Source: Nemertoderma westbladi
Lineage: Eukaryota; Xenacoelomorpha; Nemertodermatida; Nemertodermatidae
Length of the DNA stretch: 64,000 nt
Assembly (NCBI GenBank): GCA_032718475.1
Contig: JAUCBJ010008325.1
Location: forward strand, 1-64,000
Direction of reading: 5' to 3'
Positions 34,316 through 45,010 of the stretch are shown piece after piece. Made by a program: the position numbers and the translations under genes. Below the pieces are notes generated by a model. The model searched no databases and was not told where the DNA came from. It was given only the letters and a program-made list of their open reading frames with translations. The first letter of the stretch is position 1. Each line of letters starts with the position of its first letter.

Positions 34316-34432
34316 TGTGACGGGATCCAGGAGGGATCCCGATTTATCCGATGTGGTAATTTAGTCCACGCGTCCCCGCCGTGTATAAGGGTGAAATAAA
34401 GTAACTGAGTTCTGAAGTTCGGTGTATAATAA
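34316..34432. repeat. 117-bp terminal direct repeat, right copy
   Basis: Identical by eye to 19176-19292. On its right it abuts, without spacer, the protease coding region of the second BEL/Pao element, whose translation runs into it and soon stops. On its left the coiled-coil ORF starts 81 bp away. This fits the 5' end of an element inserted into the other BEL/Pao copy. No primer-binding site beginning TGG was found next to it. Confidence 0.65.
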
Positions 34433-35013
34433 CGGTCCCCTACCCCGTGCAAAGACCTCAACTCTATTTGTATCTCCTCGGCGTCCTGGAAGCTAGAAAC
34501 AGCTCTCGCCACTTCCTCGTCGATATACGATAATGTGGACGCAGTGTCCAACATCACATATATTCGCTTAGACCCCTTATCGCCAGTAAGTTTCACCGGA
34601 ATCACGCTAAATATTTCCAACGTGGCCGATGATAAATACGTCCGCGCGCTGGTCGATGAACTATCCGCGGTGAAACCTTGGTAGGTCACCTCTCTTGCGC
34701 TCGACTCGCCATCCTCGTCCGACGAACCTGGTTGATAACCATCGTCTTGGATGCCGGTATACGTATTCCTTCTTATCGATACGGGTTCTTTGCTCCCCTT
34801 CCTGTGAGGATTTCGCTGTAAGTAACAGTCCGTTGGGGTATGGAAATCCGCATGTAGCAACTTGTGATGAGTCTGCCGCATTCCATGCATCCGTCCTTGC
34901 TGTTCGGGCACTGCCGCCGTACATGACCTGGCGCAAGACATGCCCAACAGGTGTCCAACGTCCGCACTTGAACTCTTCTCTGTTCCGAATTTAATTCTTT
35001 GAACCGTCTGCAA
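34433..35013 (-). pseudogene. second BEL/Pao element: knuckle remainder and truncated protease
   Basis: The frame picks up the His-rich end of the Gag zinc knuckle (THHKLLHADFH) that the Gag frame loses, so a one-base shift lies near 34880. It continues through a Ser/Asp-rich linker into an aspartic protease with VMLDTASTLSYIDEEVA (DTA in place of the commoner DSG/DTG). The coding stops being BEL-like exactly at 34432, where the 117-bp repeat begins. RT, RNase H and integrase of this copy were not found anywhere in the window. Confidence 0.8.
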
Positions 35014-36488
35014 CTATCTAACTTATGGTCGTCAGATCTTACCTCCTTTAGTAAACAGTATTGGCAACCTACAAATCCATCCGGCAACTCCTGTTGCTTT
35101 AACCTAGGTCTATCTAACCGCTCACCTGACCATACTCGCGAGTCTGATCTAAAGGCTGGGGTACTCGAATTATATCTGTCTACTGAGTTAAATGTCACAG
35201 TGGTCCTATCATCGTCAAAACTTACCATAGACTTACCGGTAACAGGTTTAGACTCTCTCATATTCTCTTCTGAGAAGTTTGATTTCATCTCTGCTACTGC
35301 GTCTGTGGCTATCATGTCATGAATATGCTGAAGTGTCAATACTTTACCTTGGCCTTCCAACTTATTCTCTAATTTGCGCCATTTCTGTCGGTAACGCATG
35401 TTTAGACGTCTTATTACGCTCTTCAAAACTTCGGCGTGATCACCATGATGAGGTAGATTCACCGTCTTCAAGATGTCCAATGCGTTCGAAATAGCATTCG
35501 CTAAGTTCAACAGCTCTAACGGAGTTGTAATCCTTCCGCCCTTACCCAAGTCTTCTACTATCGACTGTGCCATCTTGGTTTTATTCCCGTAGATGTCGCT
35601 AAGCGTCTTCATCGCTAACTCGAATGCTCTTTCATTGCCGACGAAGTTGTCAGCAATGGCTCTAGGTTCTCGATGGAGCATCTGAAGCAAATAGTTGAAC
35701 TTCTCGTTGGGAGTAAAGGTGCTGTTGGTTAGCTGTTCGTCGACATAGGTTTTGAACGTCCTCCAATGCTTATGGTTGCCCATAAACTTCTGGGGTTGTT
35801 GCGTCGGCAGTCCTTGCCTAGCAGCAAACTTACCTATGTCCCTAAGGGTTGCGTCGTTCCGGGTTAACAAATGGTTTAGTTCTGCAGGGTTGTTAAGTCT
35901 GGTCCTTTCCCGGGGATTAAAACTTACCTGCTCCGTGTCCGTCCTTCTCTCCTTATAGTTTCGGGACTTCTGACGTCTCATGTCTTCCTCTTCATCGCTT
36001 GATTCGGTGTCAGTCCTTAGCGCTCGCGATGGTTTGCGTGCCGAGGCCCTGACCCATGCATCCTGTATAAATTTCTCTGCCGAATTTTCGAAATCGGGAT
36101 TATGGATATTCGGGACAGGCGTCCTTACCTGAGGTCTATGTGGTATAGTTTCCTCCGATATACGTACTCGTTGACTAGGCTGGACTTTATCTGACTCAGG
36201 CCTGCTAGGATTAGAATTACTTCTTACCTGGGCTGTTTCCTTTAACCGTAGGTTACTAAGCATGTCCGTTATAGGTTGGATGTGCGGCGATATAGCTTGC
36301 GCTAAACTAGCACTTAACTCATCCCTTGTAATAAATTCCTGGCTAGGGTTCTGTTGTATAGTCGACTCTATCTGAGTAATCCGCTGTCTCTCATATGATC
36401 CCTCTTCCGGTTTAACCCGGAAGTTCTCCGTCGAACTGGGTCGGCGCTCCGTCCGCGTATTCCAAACCCGCGGGTTCGGTTCGCCCAA
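34773..36488 (-). CDS. second BEL/Pao element: Gag (DUF1759-like) with zinc knuckles
   Basis: 571 codons. The N-terminus is Arg/Ser-rich and disordered. From about residue 225 there is a Gag core (QPQKFMGNHKHWRTFKTYVD) followed by helices (LNLANAISNALDILKTVNLP). It ends in two cysteine clusters, CQYCLLKEV (about 474) and CWACLAPGHVRRQC with CMEC (about 519), which is the BEL/Pao knuckle arrangement. The last ~40 codons after CMEC are out of phase with the true continuation. It overlaps the coiled-coil ORF at 36368-36488 in a different frame. Confidence 0.8.
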   Translation of the reverse strand: MGEPNPRVWNTRTERRPSSTENFRVKPEEGSYERQRITQIESTIQQNPSQEFITRDELSASLAQAISPHIQPITDMLSNLRLKETAQVRSNSNPSRPESDKVQPSQRVRISEETIPHRPQVRTPVPNIHNPDFENSAEKFIQDAWVRASARKPSRALRTDTESSDEEEDMRRQKSRNYKERRTDTEQVSFNPRERTRLNNPAELNHLLTRNDATLRDIGKFAARQGLPTQQPQKFMGNHKHWRTFKTYVDEQLTNSTFTPNEKFNYLLQMLHREPRAIADNFVGNERAFELAMKTLSDIYGNKTKMAQSIVEDLGKGGRITTPLELLNLANAISNALDILKTVNLPHHGDHAEVLKSVIRRLNMRYRQKWRKLENKLEGQGKVLTLQHIHDMIATDAVAEMKSNFSEENMRESKPVTGKSMVSFDDDRTTVTFNSVDRYNSSTPAFRSDSRVWSGERLDRPRLKQQELPDGFVGCQYCLLKEVRSDDHKLDSCRRFKELNSEQRRVQVRTLDTCWACLAPGHVRRQCPNSKDGCMECGRLITSCYMRISIPQRTVTYSEILTGRGAKNPYR

Positions 36489-37357
36489 TACTCGGCCCGT
36501 CGGAGTTTCTCTAAACTCTTCGTTGTCTCGTTATGTAGTGGTGCGGTGTTCTGATGACGTGGATTCTGCGCGATAGGTGAAGCACTAATACCAACTGGTG
36601 TACGATATGTAGAGAACGGTTTAGCGATCCGAGTACTCGTAATAGCTGGACCGGGTATAGGAATTCTGGTCGTCGTCGACTCGCGTATAGTCGGAGTTCT
36701 CGCTTCCTGTTCGGCCTTCTGCAGTGCGAACAGTTCTCGCAACTCGGTCCCTACACTCGCCCCACATTCTTCGATCATTCGCATCCCCTTCTCGGCGATT
36801 TCATTTGCCTTTCTAGTCCGTTCCTCGCTCTCTAGGTTTAATCTCGCACTTTCCAACTGCGCCAGTTTACGTTCTTCTTCTTCCCTCGCTCGTCTCGCTG
36901 CGCTCTCTTCTTCCACACGCGCCTTCTCTTCATACAACGCCCGTCGCTCCCTCTCGCGCTCAAGTTCGCGCTCCTTGCGCTCGCGTTCGAGTTGGAGTTC
37001 GCATCTTCTTTGCTCGCGTTCCTTAGCTTCCCGTTCGCGTTCGAGTTGGAGTTCGCGTTCTTCGTGTTCGCGTTCGAGTTGGAGTTCTCGTTCTTCGCGT
37101 TCGCGTTCGAGTTGGAGTTCTCGTTCTTCCTGTTCGCGCTCCACTTGCTCACGCTTACCTTTGTCTTCCAACTCTCGCAACTTTGCGTCTAACTTACGTG
37201 TGCGCTCCCGTTCCCGCTCGGCTTCCTTCCGTGCTTCAGATGCACGCAAAACTTCCGCCTGCTGTTCGTCCAGTCGGCGTCTTCTCTCCTCCGCCGAGTT
37301 GTGAGAAACAAGGGATCTAGCACATATAACTTTGGTGACTAACCTGGGAATCGCCAC
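36368..37357 (-). CDS. second BEL/Pao element: coiled-coil ORF
   Basis: 329 codons, dominated by Glu/Arg/Leu heptad-like repeats (ERELQLEREREERELQLERE at about residues 70-130), with a Ser/Thr/Pro-rich tail. The repeats arise from ~30-bp tandem DNA units (about 36980-37140). It overlaps both neighbours by a few dozen bases in other frames, so the three ORFs are probably one Gag chain broken by indels. It is the counterpart of the coiled coil at 32631-34235. Confidence 0.65.
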   Translation of the reverse strand: MAIPRLVTKVICARSLVSHNSAEERRRRLDEQQAEVLRASEARKEAERERERTRKLDAKLRELEDKGKREQVEREQEERELQLEREREERELQLEREHEERELQLEREREAKEREQRRCELQLERERKERELERERERRALYEEKARVEEESAARRAREEEERKLAQLESARLNLESEERTRKANEIAEKGMRMIEECGASVGTELRELFALQKAEQEARTPTIRESTTTRIPIPGPAITSTRIAKPFSTYRTPVGISASPIAQNPRHQNTAPLHNETTKSLEKLRRAEYWANRTRGFGIRGRSADPVRRRTSGLNRKRDHMRDSGLLR

Positions 37358-38048
37358 TGTCTCTAGATGCGTCGTCGGGTGGAGTTAACGTTCTCTGTTG
37401 GATATTGTCCGTCGTCAGCAGCACCTGGCCCGGTACCACCACTCCACTCTGCATCAGCCAGCTGGTAACTTCCCGTTGATACCTGCGCTCCTCCTTATCC
37501 TGCATCTCTTCTCGCTCCACTAAGTTTCTTAACTCTGCGTCACTCACTTGGGTCGCCTGCGCTTGTGATGCCCATAGCAACCAGTTCTCCGTCCTAACTC
37601 GCCGAAATCGCTCCGATAACGCGCGGTGCTCTAGCAAGGCTGCTAAAACCCTGTCGTAAATCCTCGTCGCCACGTCGCTCGACTGAGACTCCACTGTTCT
37701 CTTTGCTAGGACTGCAAGCTCCTCCGTCTGTTTGAATAACGCTGAGTTGTATCCCTTTCTAATCTCTACTAACCCTTCCCTTCCGATGTTCGCTGAGTCG
37801 GCTAGCATCTTCCTTACCTTGTCCGCCGTCCGGGTTATATGTCCGGCATGCGCGCGAAGTTTCTTCTTTATCGCGATGTCAAATTCTCTTTCGCTTACCT
37901 GACTCACACTTGGTGGACTTGAAGGATTATTTCGGGAACTACGGGTACTCCTTATAGCCGCTGGGACCACGGCACTTACCATACCCACAGGTCTGGAAAC
38001 CGGGCTCCGGGCTCTCGCTTCTGCTATACTACCCTCCCTATCACTCAT
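37317..38048 (-). CDS. second BEL/Pao element: N-terminal helical ORF
   Basis: 243 codons from ATG 38048 (MSDREGSIAEARARSP). A short disordered leader precedes a mostly helical domain (about residues 55-170, containing LLEHRALSERFRRVRTENW) and a region ending near QVSHQSYMC. The start resembles MSESGE of the other element, and position and predicted structure match its helical segment. It is likely the matrix-like start of Gag. The 5' LTR expected above 38048 could not be identified. Confidence 0.6.
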   Translation of the reverse strand: MSDREGSIAEARARSPVSRPVGMVSAVVPAAIRSTRSSRNNPSSPPSVSQVSEREFDIAIKKKLRAHAGHITRTADKVRKMLADSANIGREGLVEIRKGYNSALFKQTEELAVLAKRTVESQSSDVATRIYDRVLAALLEHRALSERFRRVRTENWLLWASQAQATQVSDAELRNLVEREEMQDKEERRYQREVTSWLMQSGVVVPGQVLLTTDNIQQRTLTPPDDASRDSGDSQVSHQSYMC

Positions 38049-38187
38049 CTAATTCAAAATATTCAAAAATGAATTTGCCACCCAAATATTTCTAACTTTA
38101 TATATATATAGCTCAAAATCAATGTAATTTTATTTTTAAATATTATTTCTATATCCACTAGCGCGTGGCTACACCTTCAGGTTGCGA

Positions 38188-38189
<2 letters not shown>
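38049..38189. other. short AT-rich leader upstream of the second BEL/Pao ORFs
   Basis: AT-rich sequence with a short (TA)n run near 38100. No LTR, TATA-driven promoter or primer-binding site could be supported. Confidence 0.3.

Positions 38190-38231
<42 letters not shown>
38190..38231. repeat. (CT)n microsatellite, first junction
   Basis: About 20 CT units at the left edge of duplication unit 1. The same microsatellite separates unit 1 from unit 2 (46747-46800) and ends unit 2 (53584-53750). Confidence 0.95.
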
Positions 38232-38232
<1 letters not shown>

Positions 38233-38972
38233 GATAGCCTATTGCTAGTTGTGCCGACGCACTATTTGTTCAGAGTTGTGCCCTTTCAGTGGGACTGATT
38301 ATTTGAAAATTGTGGTGACATCAATTCCTGTGCTACCACTAGGGGGTGTGGTGTATAATGTGAGGGTAATGTGAGGGAGTGTGATATTGCTTTTTCGTCT
38401 TTGGTTATTTATTGATATTAAGTTTCTTTGATTGTAGGCACAACTTGGTGTCCGTAAACATCATATATCGTGTATAATTGAGGGGAATAACAAATTGAAT
38501 ATTTAAGATCGCGATGTTATATTATAGTGCTTTTAATGAAACATCGAATATCACTAATTTTTAATTGTATAAGTTGTTGAACTAATTATATGAATGCTGA
38601 ATGGGAAATTATTCTTATTATATTTTTATTATAAGGTGGTCGATAAAGCAATTTCCAGGCTCAATTTCTTTGTAAATGTACGGTCTCAGGAATTCTTAGC
38701 ATGCGAGTATTCCTAGCCCGTGGGTATTCTTAGCCTTGCATTCTTAGCCCATGGGTATTCTTAGCCCGCGAAACAATAACGTTTATTGTTTTGGTTCCCC
38801 CAGTACTCCTCTGAAACCTGCTCCTTTGCTAACCTGCTCTTTTACTAACTCGCGCGCTAAGAACACTCGCGGGCTAAGAATTCACCCAACAAATGTACTT
38901 GTTCAGAGCTGTGAATTCTACATTTCTTCTATATTGAATGTACAGCAAGCAGCAGGGCATTAGAAATTTGAA

Positions 38973-39251
38973 TCATTGCTTCACGAAATAAAAGAAAAGG
39001 ATTATTGTAATATTTCGTTTTATTCCATATCGTAACATCCAATCTTTTAACACCCTATCTCGTATAATCATGCTTCCCCCATCTCGTAGCACGTAATGCA
39101 TTATTGTCAAAAAATTTGCAAAATAAACTTGGTTTCTAATCCGATCTATAGACTCTTGGGTGTCCACAACGGTATTAGTACATAGAACAACAGTTTGGCA
39201 ATAATAATTTGCTACAAGCGTGCAATAATAAATACAAAAGGGTGAGTACAA
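38973..39251 (-). CDS. unrecognised duplicated ORF (unit 1 copy)
   Basis: 92 codons, Ile/Tyr-rich, containing DTQESIDRIRNQVYFANF. The second copy at 47458-47874 is longer (138 codons) because of small indels at both ends. Similarity is expected from the DNA duplication alone and does not prove coding. No family is recognised. Confidence 0.2.
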   Translation of the reverse strand: MYSPFCIYYCTLVANYYCQTVVLCTNTVVDTQESIDRIRNQVYFANFLTIMHYVLRDGGSMIIRDRVLKDWMLRYGIKRNITIILFFYFVKQ

Positions 39252-41324
39252 AACAAATACACAAGACCCAAAAACTTAAGACCTGTACGAAACACATGTG
39301 ATAACTTTCGTTTATTGTTTTGGCTCCCCCAACTATGACTATGTAACCTGCTACTTTACTAACCTGCTCCTTTAAATGCCAATGAGACCTAACGCTCTTT
39401 GGGACCTAACGCTACTTTACCTCTTAGTTTTGTACGTCCTTGGTCTTTGTTTTGTACTGACCCAGATACAAGAGCAGAAAACCAGCTATATCGTCCTGCT
39501 ACAACGTTATTAACTTCAGCAACTGTATCATAGACCTATTTGCCTTTAACACTTTGCGTACCAACACGGTACGAGTTCATCACACGTATTGTCACGACAC
39601 GTACTCGTGTTCATAATGATAATGCCGCCTTTAAATACTGTAATTATAACCTAACCCTCATGGCGGCAGAGTGCCGCCTTTACATATATTATCCTGACTC
39701 CCATGGCGACAGGGTGCCGCCTCTTTATAAAAACCTCTTATAACTTTCTTATAACTATTGGGGCGGATAAATGGAGTTCATATTCGTGTTGTGCAGGAAA
39801 AACTGGTCTAGAAAAATTAATTTATTGCTTGAAGGGATTCCTGTTGGTTTGATTAATTTTAAATTACATAGTTTATGCAAATTAATTTCAATTTAGCCAA
39901 TAATTATGTTACAAATGATTAAGGCTGCAGTGTGCCCCCCGGGGTTCAAATGAAAGATTTATAAATTTCGAAAATGGTTAAAGGCGGAAGTGTGCCGCCT
40001 TTGAGGGTAGGATAAGTAATAATATGGTTATCCTCTTTATATATAACAACAAAATAAACCTTGGTACGATCAAATATACTTTCTTGGAAGTAAAAATTTA
40101 CGTAATTTATCTTTGGTACACAAAGGGCTACACTTATTTTCTTAAAATTTAATAATAGTTTGAGTAGGTTCTCGAGAATTTCGTTGCCATATTCGTAAAC
40201 ATGACGATTGTAATGTTGTGATAGACATAAGAGCATATTGCTTAAAATATATTAAATATAATATAAATATAATTTGCTATACAAATTTCTGGCTGCTTAT
40301 ATTGCATGCATATAGTCCAGCAAAATCAAATCAAGTCTCACACTGTTCATAAAGGAATAAGCAATCAAAGTGTAATCTATGTACCCCTTTCGATATCGCT
40401 TAATGCACTGATTCTTAATAATAATATACAATTATTTCTTATATTTAATAAACTGTAATTTTATTAGGAAGAAATTTCACCTTTCTGTAATATATTATTA
40501 CTTCAAGAATACACCTCGTTAGTAATAATAATGTTATAATTTTAATTAGATTGTTTACTCGGGTAAATGGGTGGCTTTTAATATAAATGCTATTTAATTA
40601 TTTATTTAATACTAAATATTATTACCTTTAACAAAGGATGTTACCCAATACATGAAAACAATTTTTTTGCTCCAATCATGTCCTGATGAATAAAATATAA
40701 AAAAGTAGAAAGTTTCATGGGTGGTGCTAAAAATTCTGGAACATTTAATACAAAAATCGACACACCGGCACCATTGGCATGTATAGTACCCTATTAATTA
40801 AAAGTATAAAGAGACAAACATTTACTGATAATTAATAGGTAGAGAACTATAGAGAAACCCACCACACAGCACAATTAGCTAGTTGCTGCATATGACCTTC
40901 CTATCCTGTCTGGCCTTATGGCAGGCAGCCCAGCACCATCTTCCAGTCCAAGCCCACTTCTCCATTTGATGCGTGACCCACGAACGCAATGGGATGCGCC
41001 TCGGATAAGGGCAAACTTGACTCGTGTCCTACTCTTACTGTCTTACTCGGGTAAATTGGTTAGCGCAAATTTGCGGGATTTCCGGCATCGGGACCGGGAT
41101 TATCACTCTCGGGATCCCGTCTGCGTAAAACTTAACTATAAATAAACTTCAATAAACACTATATTACGTAACTAACGGTCAAAAGTGAAATTATTCATAA
41201 ACCACAATATTACTTACAAAATAATAAACTATCTTAATTCAATTTAATACGATGCAGAGAGGTTCCAACCACGAAGACTATAACAGTCTACAGTATGAAA
41301 CCAAGACTTCTCCATTTGGCTGAA

Positions 41325-41620
41325 TATATTGTCTGTTTTGGCAAGTATATAAATATACCTTGCCTGTTTTGGCAAGTATGTAAGTATGCCTTGCCTGTTT
41401 TGGCAAGTATATAAATATACCTTGCCTGTTTTGGCAAGTATGTAAATACACCTTGCCTGTTTTGGCAAGTATATAAATACACCTTGCCTGTTTTGGCAAG
41501 TATGTAAATGTGCCTTGCCTGTTTTGGCAAGTATATAAATACACCTTGCCTGTTTTGGCAAGTATATAAATACACCTTGCCTGTTTTGGCAAGTATTTAA
41601 ATATGTATTGCCTGTTCTGG
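41325..41620. repeat. ~30-bp hairpin minisatellite, unit 1 copy (10 repeats)
   Basis: Each unit contains TTGCCTGTTTTGGCAAGTAT, in which TTGCC and GGCAA can pair around a TGTTTT loop, followed by an AT-rich spacer (ATAAATATACC or ATAAATACACC). The period of about 30 bp is a multiple of three, so all minus frames stay open and give spurious repeat proteins. An equivalent array in unit 2 is at 50835-51165. Confidence 0.95.
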
Positions 41621-42499
41621 TAAGTATTTGAATTTGATAGAGTATATTATAAATATGATGGAAACTTCCTGTAAGTTTCACGTGTAAGACAAATGTTGAA
41701 TAAATTATAAAACAAAATATTATTTTATGGCTTTTTCCCTGGAGCAAAGAGTAGTAACGCAGGAGGAGTAAACGAACAAATGTAATATGTCCTCTACTTA
41801 AAGTAATTGAATTGCCGTACTACTGTAATGAGAATTTCAAAGATTTTTGAGTCAAATTTTAATAATATCTCGAAACAGGAAATGTCTACAAGGTAGGCCT
41901 ACATCCTAAATTTGCATAGAGGATAAAACAAGCAGGAAACGAGCTGTATCAACAAATCAGGCTGATAATATAACAAGTATTATCAAGTCAAGTCAAGTTT
42001 GTCAAGTCAAGTGATGTCAAGTCAGTATGTCAAATCGTATGGCGCCAAGTCAAACTACTATCAAGTCACGTGATGTCAATCAAGGCATTAATTATGAAGT
42101 AATGTCGAGTCCAATGATGTCAAGTCAAGTGTCATAAAACCAAGTGATATCAAGTCAAATAATTTAAATTGATAAAAAGTGTTGTAAAGTCAAGTGAAGT
42201 CATATACCATCATGATAAATGACCATGATGTCTGTCACGGTTTTCTAATTATTGAAATGGCTTCCGTCAATTTGTTTCACCCACTGCATCGTACCCATCT
42301 TGTGAAATTTTGGTGCCATTCAAGTGCCCCAAAACGAAAACTACAAGTAGCACAAAAATTATAAAGTGTTAAATTTTGACTTTGGTTATAAATATCTATA
42401 CTGGTTTTCAAAGTCGCTGATTACTACGATATAACTCGTAAAAAATCATTCGTGCTAACGTAACTATCATTTTTGCTGCTTGTCTGGTGGGACGGATAA

Positions 42500-42730
42500 A
42501 TACGGATACTAGAAATATCCCAGGTATCGAAAGTATTAATTGCTATTGCTAAAGGTAAAATAGGAGTACATAAGGGAAAAACATTTTCCGATATTGATAA
42601 TATTGAATTAAGTGATGTTTTATCAGATGATGGTTATCAGATGACAGGTTATGCCTTTCTGACTGAAAATTCTGAAATTGACTTTCTCACATTGCGAAGT
42701 TCTATTTATCCTTCGCAGCTAATTAATTAG
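42500..42730 (+). CDS. candidate terminal exon or short gene fragment
   Basis: An open frame of 76 codons ending in TAG, below the size usually listed. From residue 8 it reads QVSKVLIAIAKGKIGVHKGK followed by an acidic segment (FSDIDNIELSDVLSDDGY) and a normal-looking C-terminus, balanced in composition against very AT-rich surroundings. A CAG with a preceding pyrimidine-poor tract at 42521-42523 could be an acceptor, but weakly. It is present in unit 1 and absent from unit 2. No family is recognised. Confidence 0.3.
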   Translation: MRILEISQVSKVLIAIAKGKIGVHKGKTFSDIDNIELSDVLSDDGYQMTGYAFLTENSEIDFLTLRSSIYPSQLIN

Positions 42731-42949
42731 CCATAGCCATTCCTGGCAAATCTGAAATACGAATAAGGCTAAATATTAGGCTGATTAAGAGAACAAGAGT
42801 TCGTGCTCTTCTATTTAATTTATAGAATTACTATTTATTGTATTTTAGGTGGTAGCAGCAGCGGGGGACTGATACCTCCAGGTAAATTATAAATATCACG
42901 CGTAATTATATCCGTAGCTGTTCCCATAGTTGGTAGGTGCTAAAATGCA

Positions 42950-43883
42950 CAACGAGCAACAATGACCTACAGCGAGCAACAATGAGCAACAATGAGCAGC
43001 AATGAGCAATAACAAGCAATAATAAAGTACAAGAACGAGCAACAATGAGCAACAACGAACAACTACGAGCAACAATGAGCAACAACAAGCAGTAATAAAG
43101 TACAAGAACGAGCAACAATGACCAACAGCGAGCAACAATGAGCAACAATGAGCAGCAATGAGCAATAACAAGCAATAATAAAGTACAAGAACGAGCAACA
43201 ATGAGCAACAACGAACAACTACGAGCAACAATGAGCAACAACAAGCAATAATAAAGTACAAGAACGAGCAACAATGACCAACAGCGAGCAACAATGAGCA
43301 ACAATGAGCAGCAATGAGCAATAACAAGCAATAATAAAGTACAAGAACGAGCAACAATGAGCAACAACGAACAACTACGAGCAACAATGAGCAACAACAA
43401 GCAATAATAAAGTACAAGAACGAGCAACAATGAGCAACAACGAACAACAATGAGCAACAACGAACAACAATGAGCAACTACGAGCAACAATGAGCAACAA
43501 CAAGCAATAATAAAGTACAAGAACGAGCAACAATGAGCAACAACGAACAACAATGAGCAACAACGAACAACAATGAGCAACTACGAGCAACAATGAGCAA
43601 TAACAAGCAATAATAAAGTACAAGAACGAGCAACAATGAGCAACAACGAACAACAATGAGCAACAACGAGCAACAATGAGCAATAACAAGCAATAATAAA
43701 GTACAAGAACGAGCAACAATGAGCAACAACGAACAACTACGAGCAACAATGAGCAACAACAAGCAATAATAAAGTACAAGAACGAGCAACAATGAGCAAC
43801 AATGAGCAACAACGAACAACAACGAGCAACAATGAGCAATAACAAGCAATAATAAAGTACAAGAACGAGCAACAATGAGCAAC
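42950..43883. repeat. AACAATGAGC-type satellite with ~105-bp higher order
   Basis: Nearly 1 kb of decamer-like variants (AACAATGAGC, AACAACGAGC, AACAACGAAC) punctuated by AATAATAAAGTACAAGAACG about every 60-120 bp. On the minus strand every frame is open and gives Leu/Ile/Cys-rich pseudo-proteins; these are not genes. Confidence 0.95.
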
Positions 43884-43889
43884 GTAATG

Positions 43890-45010
43890 CAATGTAATGA
43901 TATAATGAGTTAAGTGCCGTTATGTAGCCCATTGGAATATCGTTATATAGCCAGTAGGAAAGTCGTTATATAATGAGTTAAGTGCCGTTATATAGTCCGT
44001 TGGAATATCGTTATATAGCCAATAGGAAAGTCGTTTTATAATGAGTTACGTGCCGTTATATAGTCCGTTGGAATATCGTTATATAGCCAGTAGGAAAGTC
44101 GTTATATAATGAGTTAAGTGCCGTTATATAGTCCGTTGGAATATCGTTATATAGCCAGTAGGAAAGTCGTTATATAATGAGTTAAATGCCGTTATATAGT
44201 CCGTTGGAATATCGTTATATAGCCAGTAGGAAAGTCGTTATATAATGAGTTAAATGCCGTTATATAGTCCGTTGGAATATCGTTATATAGCCAGTAGGTA
44301 ACTCGTTTTATAATGAGTTACGTGCCGTTATATAGTCCGTTGGAATATCGTTATATAGCCAGTAGGAAAGTCGTTATATAAGGAGTTAAGTGCCGTTATA
44401 TAGTCCGTTGGAATATCGTTATATAGCCAGTAGGAAAGTCGTTATATAATGAGTTAAATGCCGTTATATAGTCCGTTGGAATATCGTTATATAGCCAGTA
44501 GGAAAGTCGTTATATAATGAGTTAAATGCCGTTATATAGTCCGTTGGAATATCGTTATATAGCCAGTAGGTAACTCGTTTTATAATGAGTTACGTGCCGT
44601 TATATAGTCCGTTGGAATATCGTTATATAGCCAGTAGGAAAGTCGTTATATAATGAGTTAAGTGCCGTTATATAGTCCGTTGGAATATCGTTATATAGCC
44701 AGTAGGAAAGTCGTTATATAATGAGTTAAGTGCCGTTATATAGTCCGTTGGAATATCGTTATATAGCCAGTAGGAAAGTCGTTATATAATGAGTTAAGTG
44801 CCGTTATATAGTCCGTTGGAATATCGTTATATAGCCAGTAGGAAAGTCGTTATATAATGAGTTAAATGCCGTTATATAGTCCGTTGGAATATCGTTATAT
44901 AGCCAGTAAGGAAAGTCGTTTTATAATGAGTTACGTGCCGTTATATAGTCCGTTGGAATATCGTTATATAATGAGTTAAGTGCCGTTATATAGTCCGTTG
45001 GAATATCGTG
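43890..45010. repeat. 68-bp minisatellite, about 16 copies
   Basis: Unit: GTCGTTATATAATGAGTTAA then GTGCCGTTATATAGTCCGTT, GGAATATCGTTATATAGCCA and GTAGGAAA. CGTTATATA occurs three times per unit, so the 68-mer itself arose from a shorter repeat. Unit variants (TTAAGTG, TTAAATG, TTACGTG) recur in a pattern suggesting amplification of blocks of several units. Absent from unit 2. Confidence 0.95.

Noticed and set aside
42896-43932. Leu/Ile/Cys-rich ORFs of up to 224 codons on the minus strand
   Set aside because: Products of the AACAATGAGC satellite, open in several frames at once; no protein-like composition.
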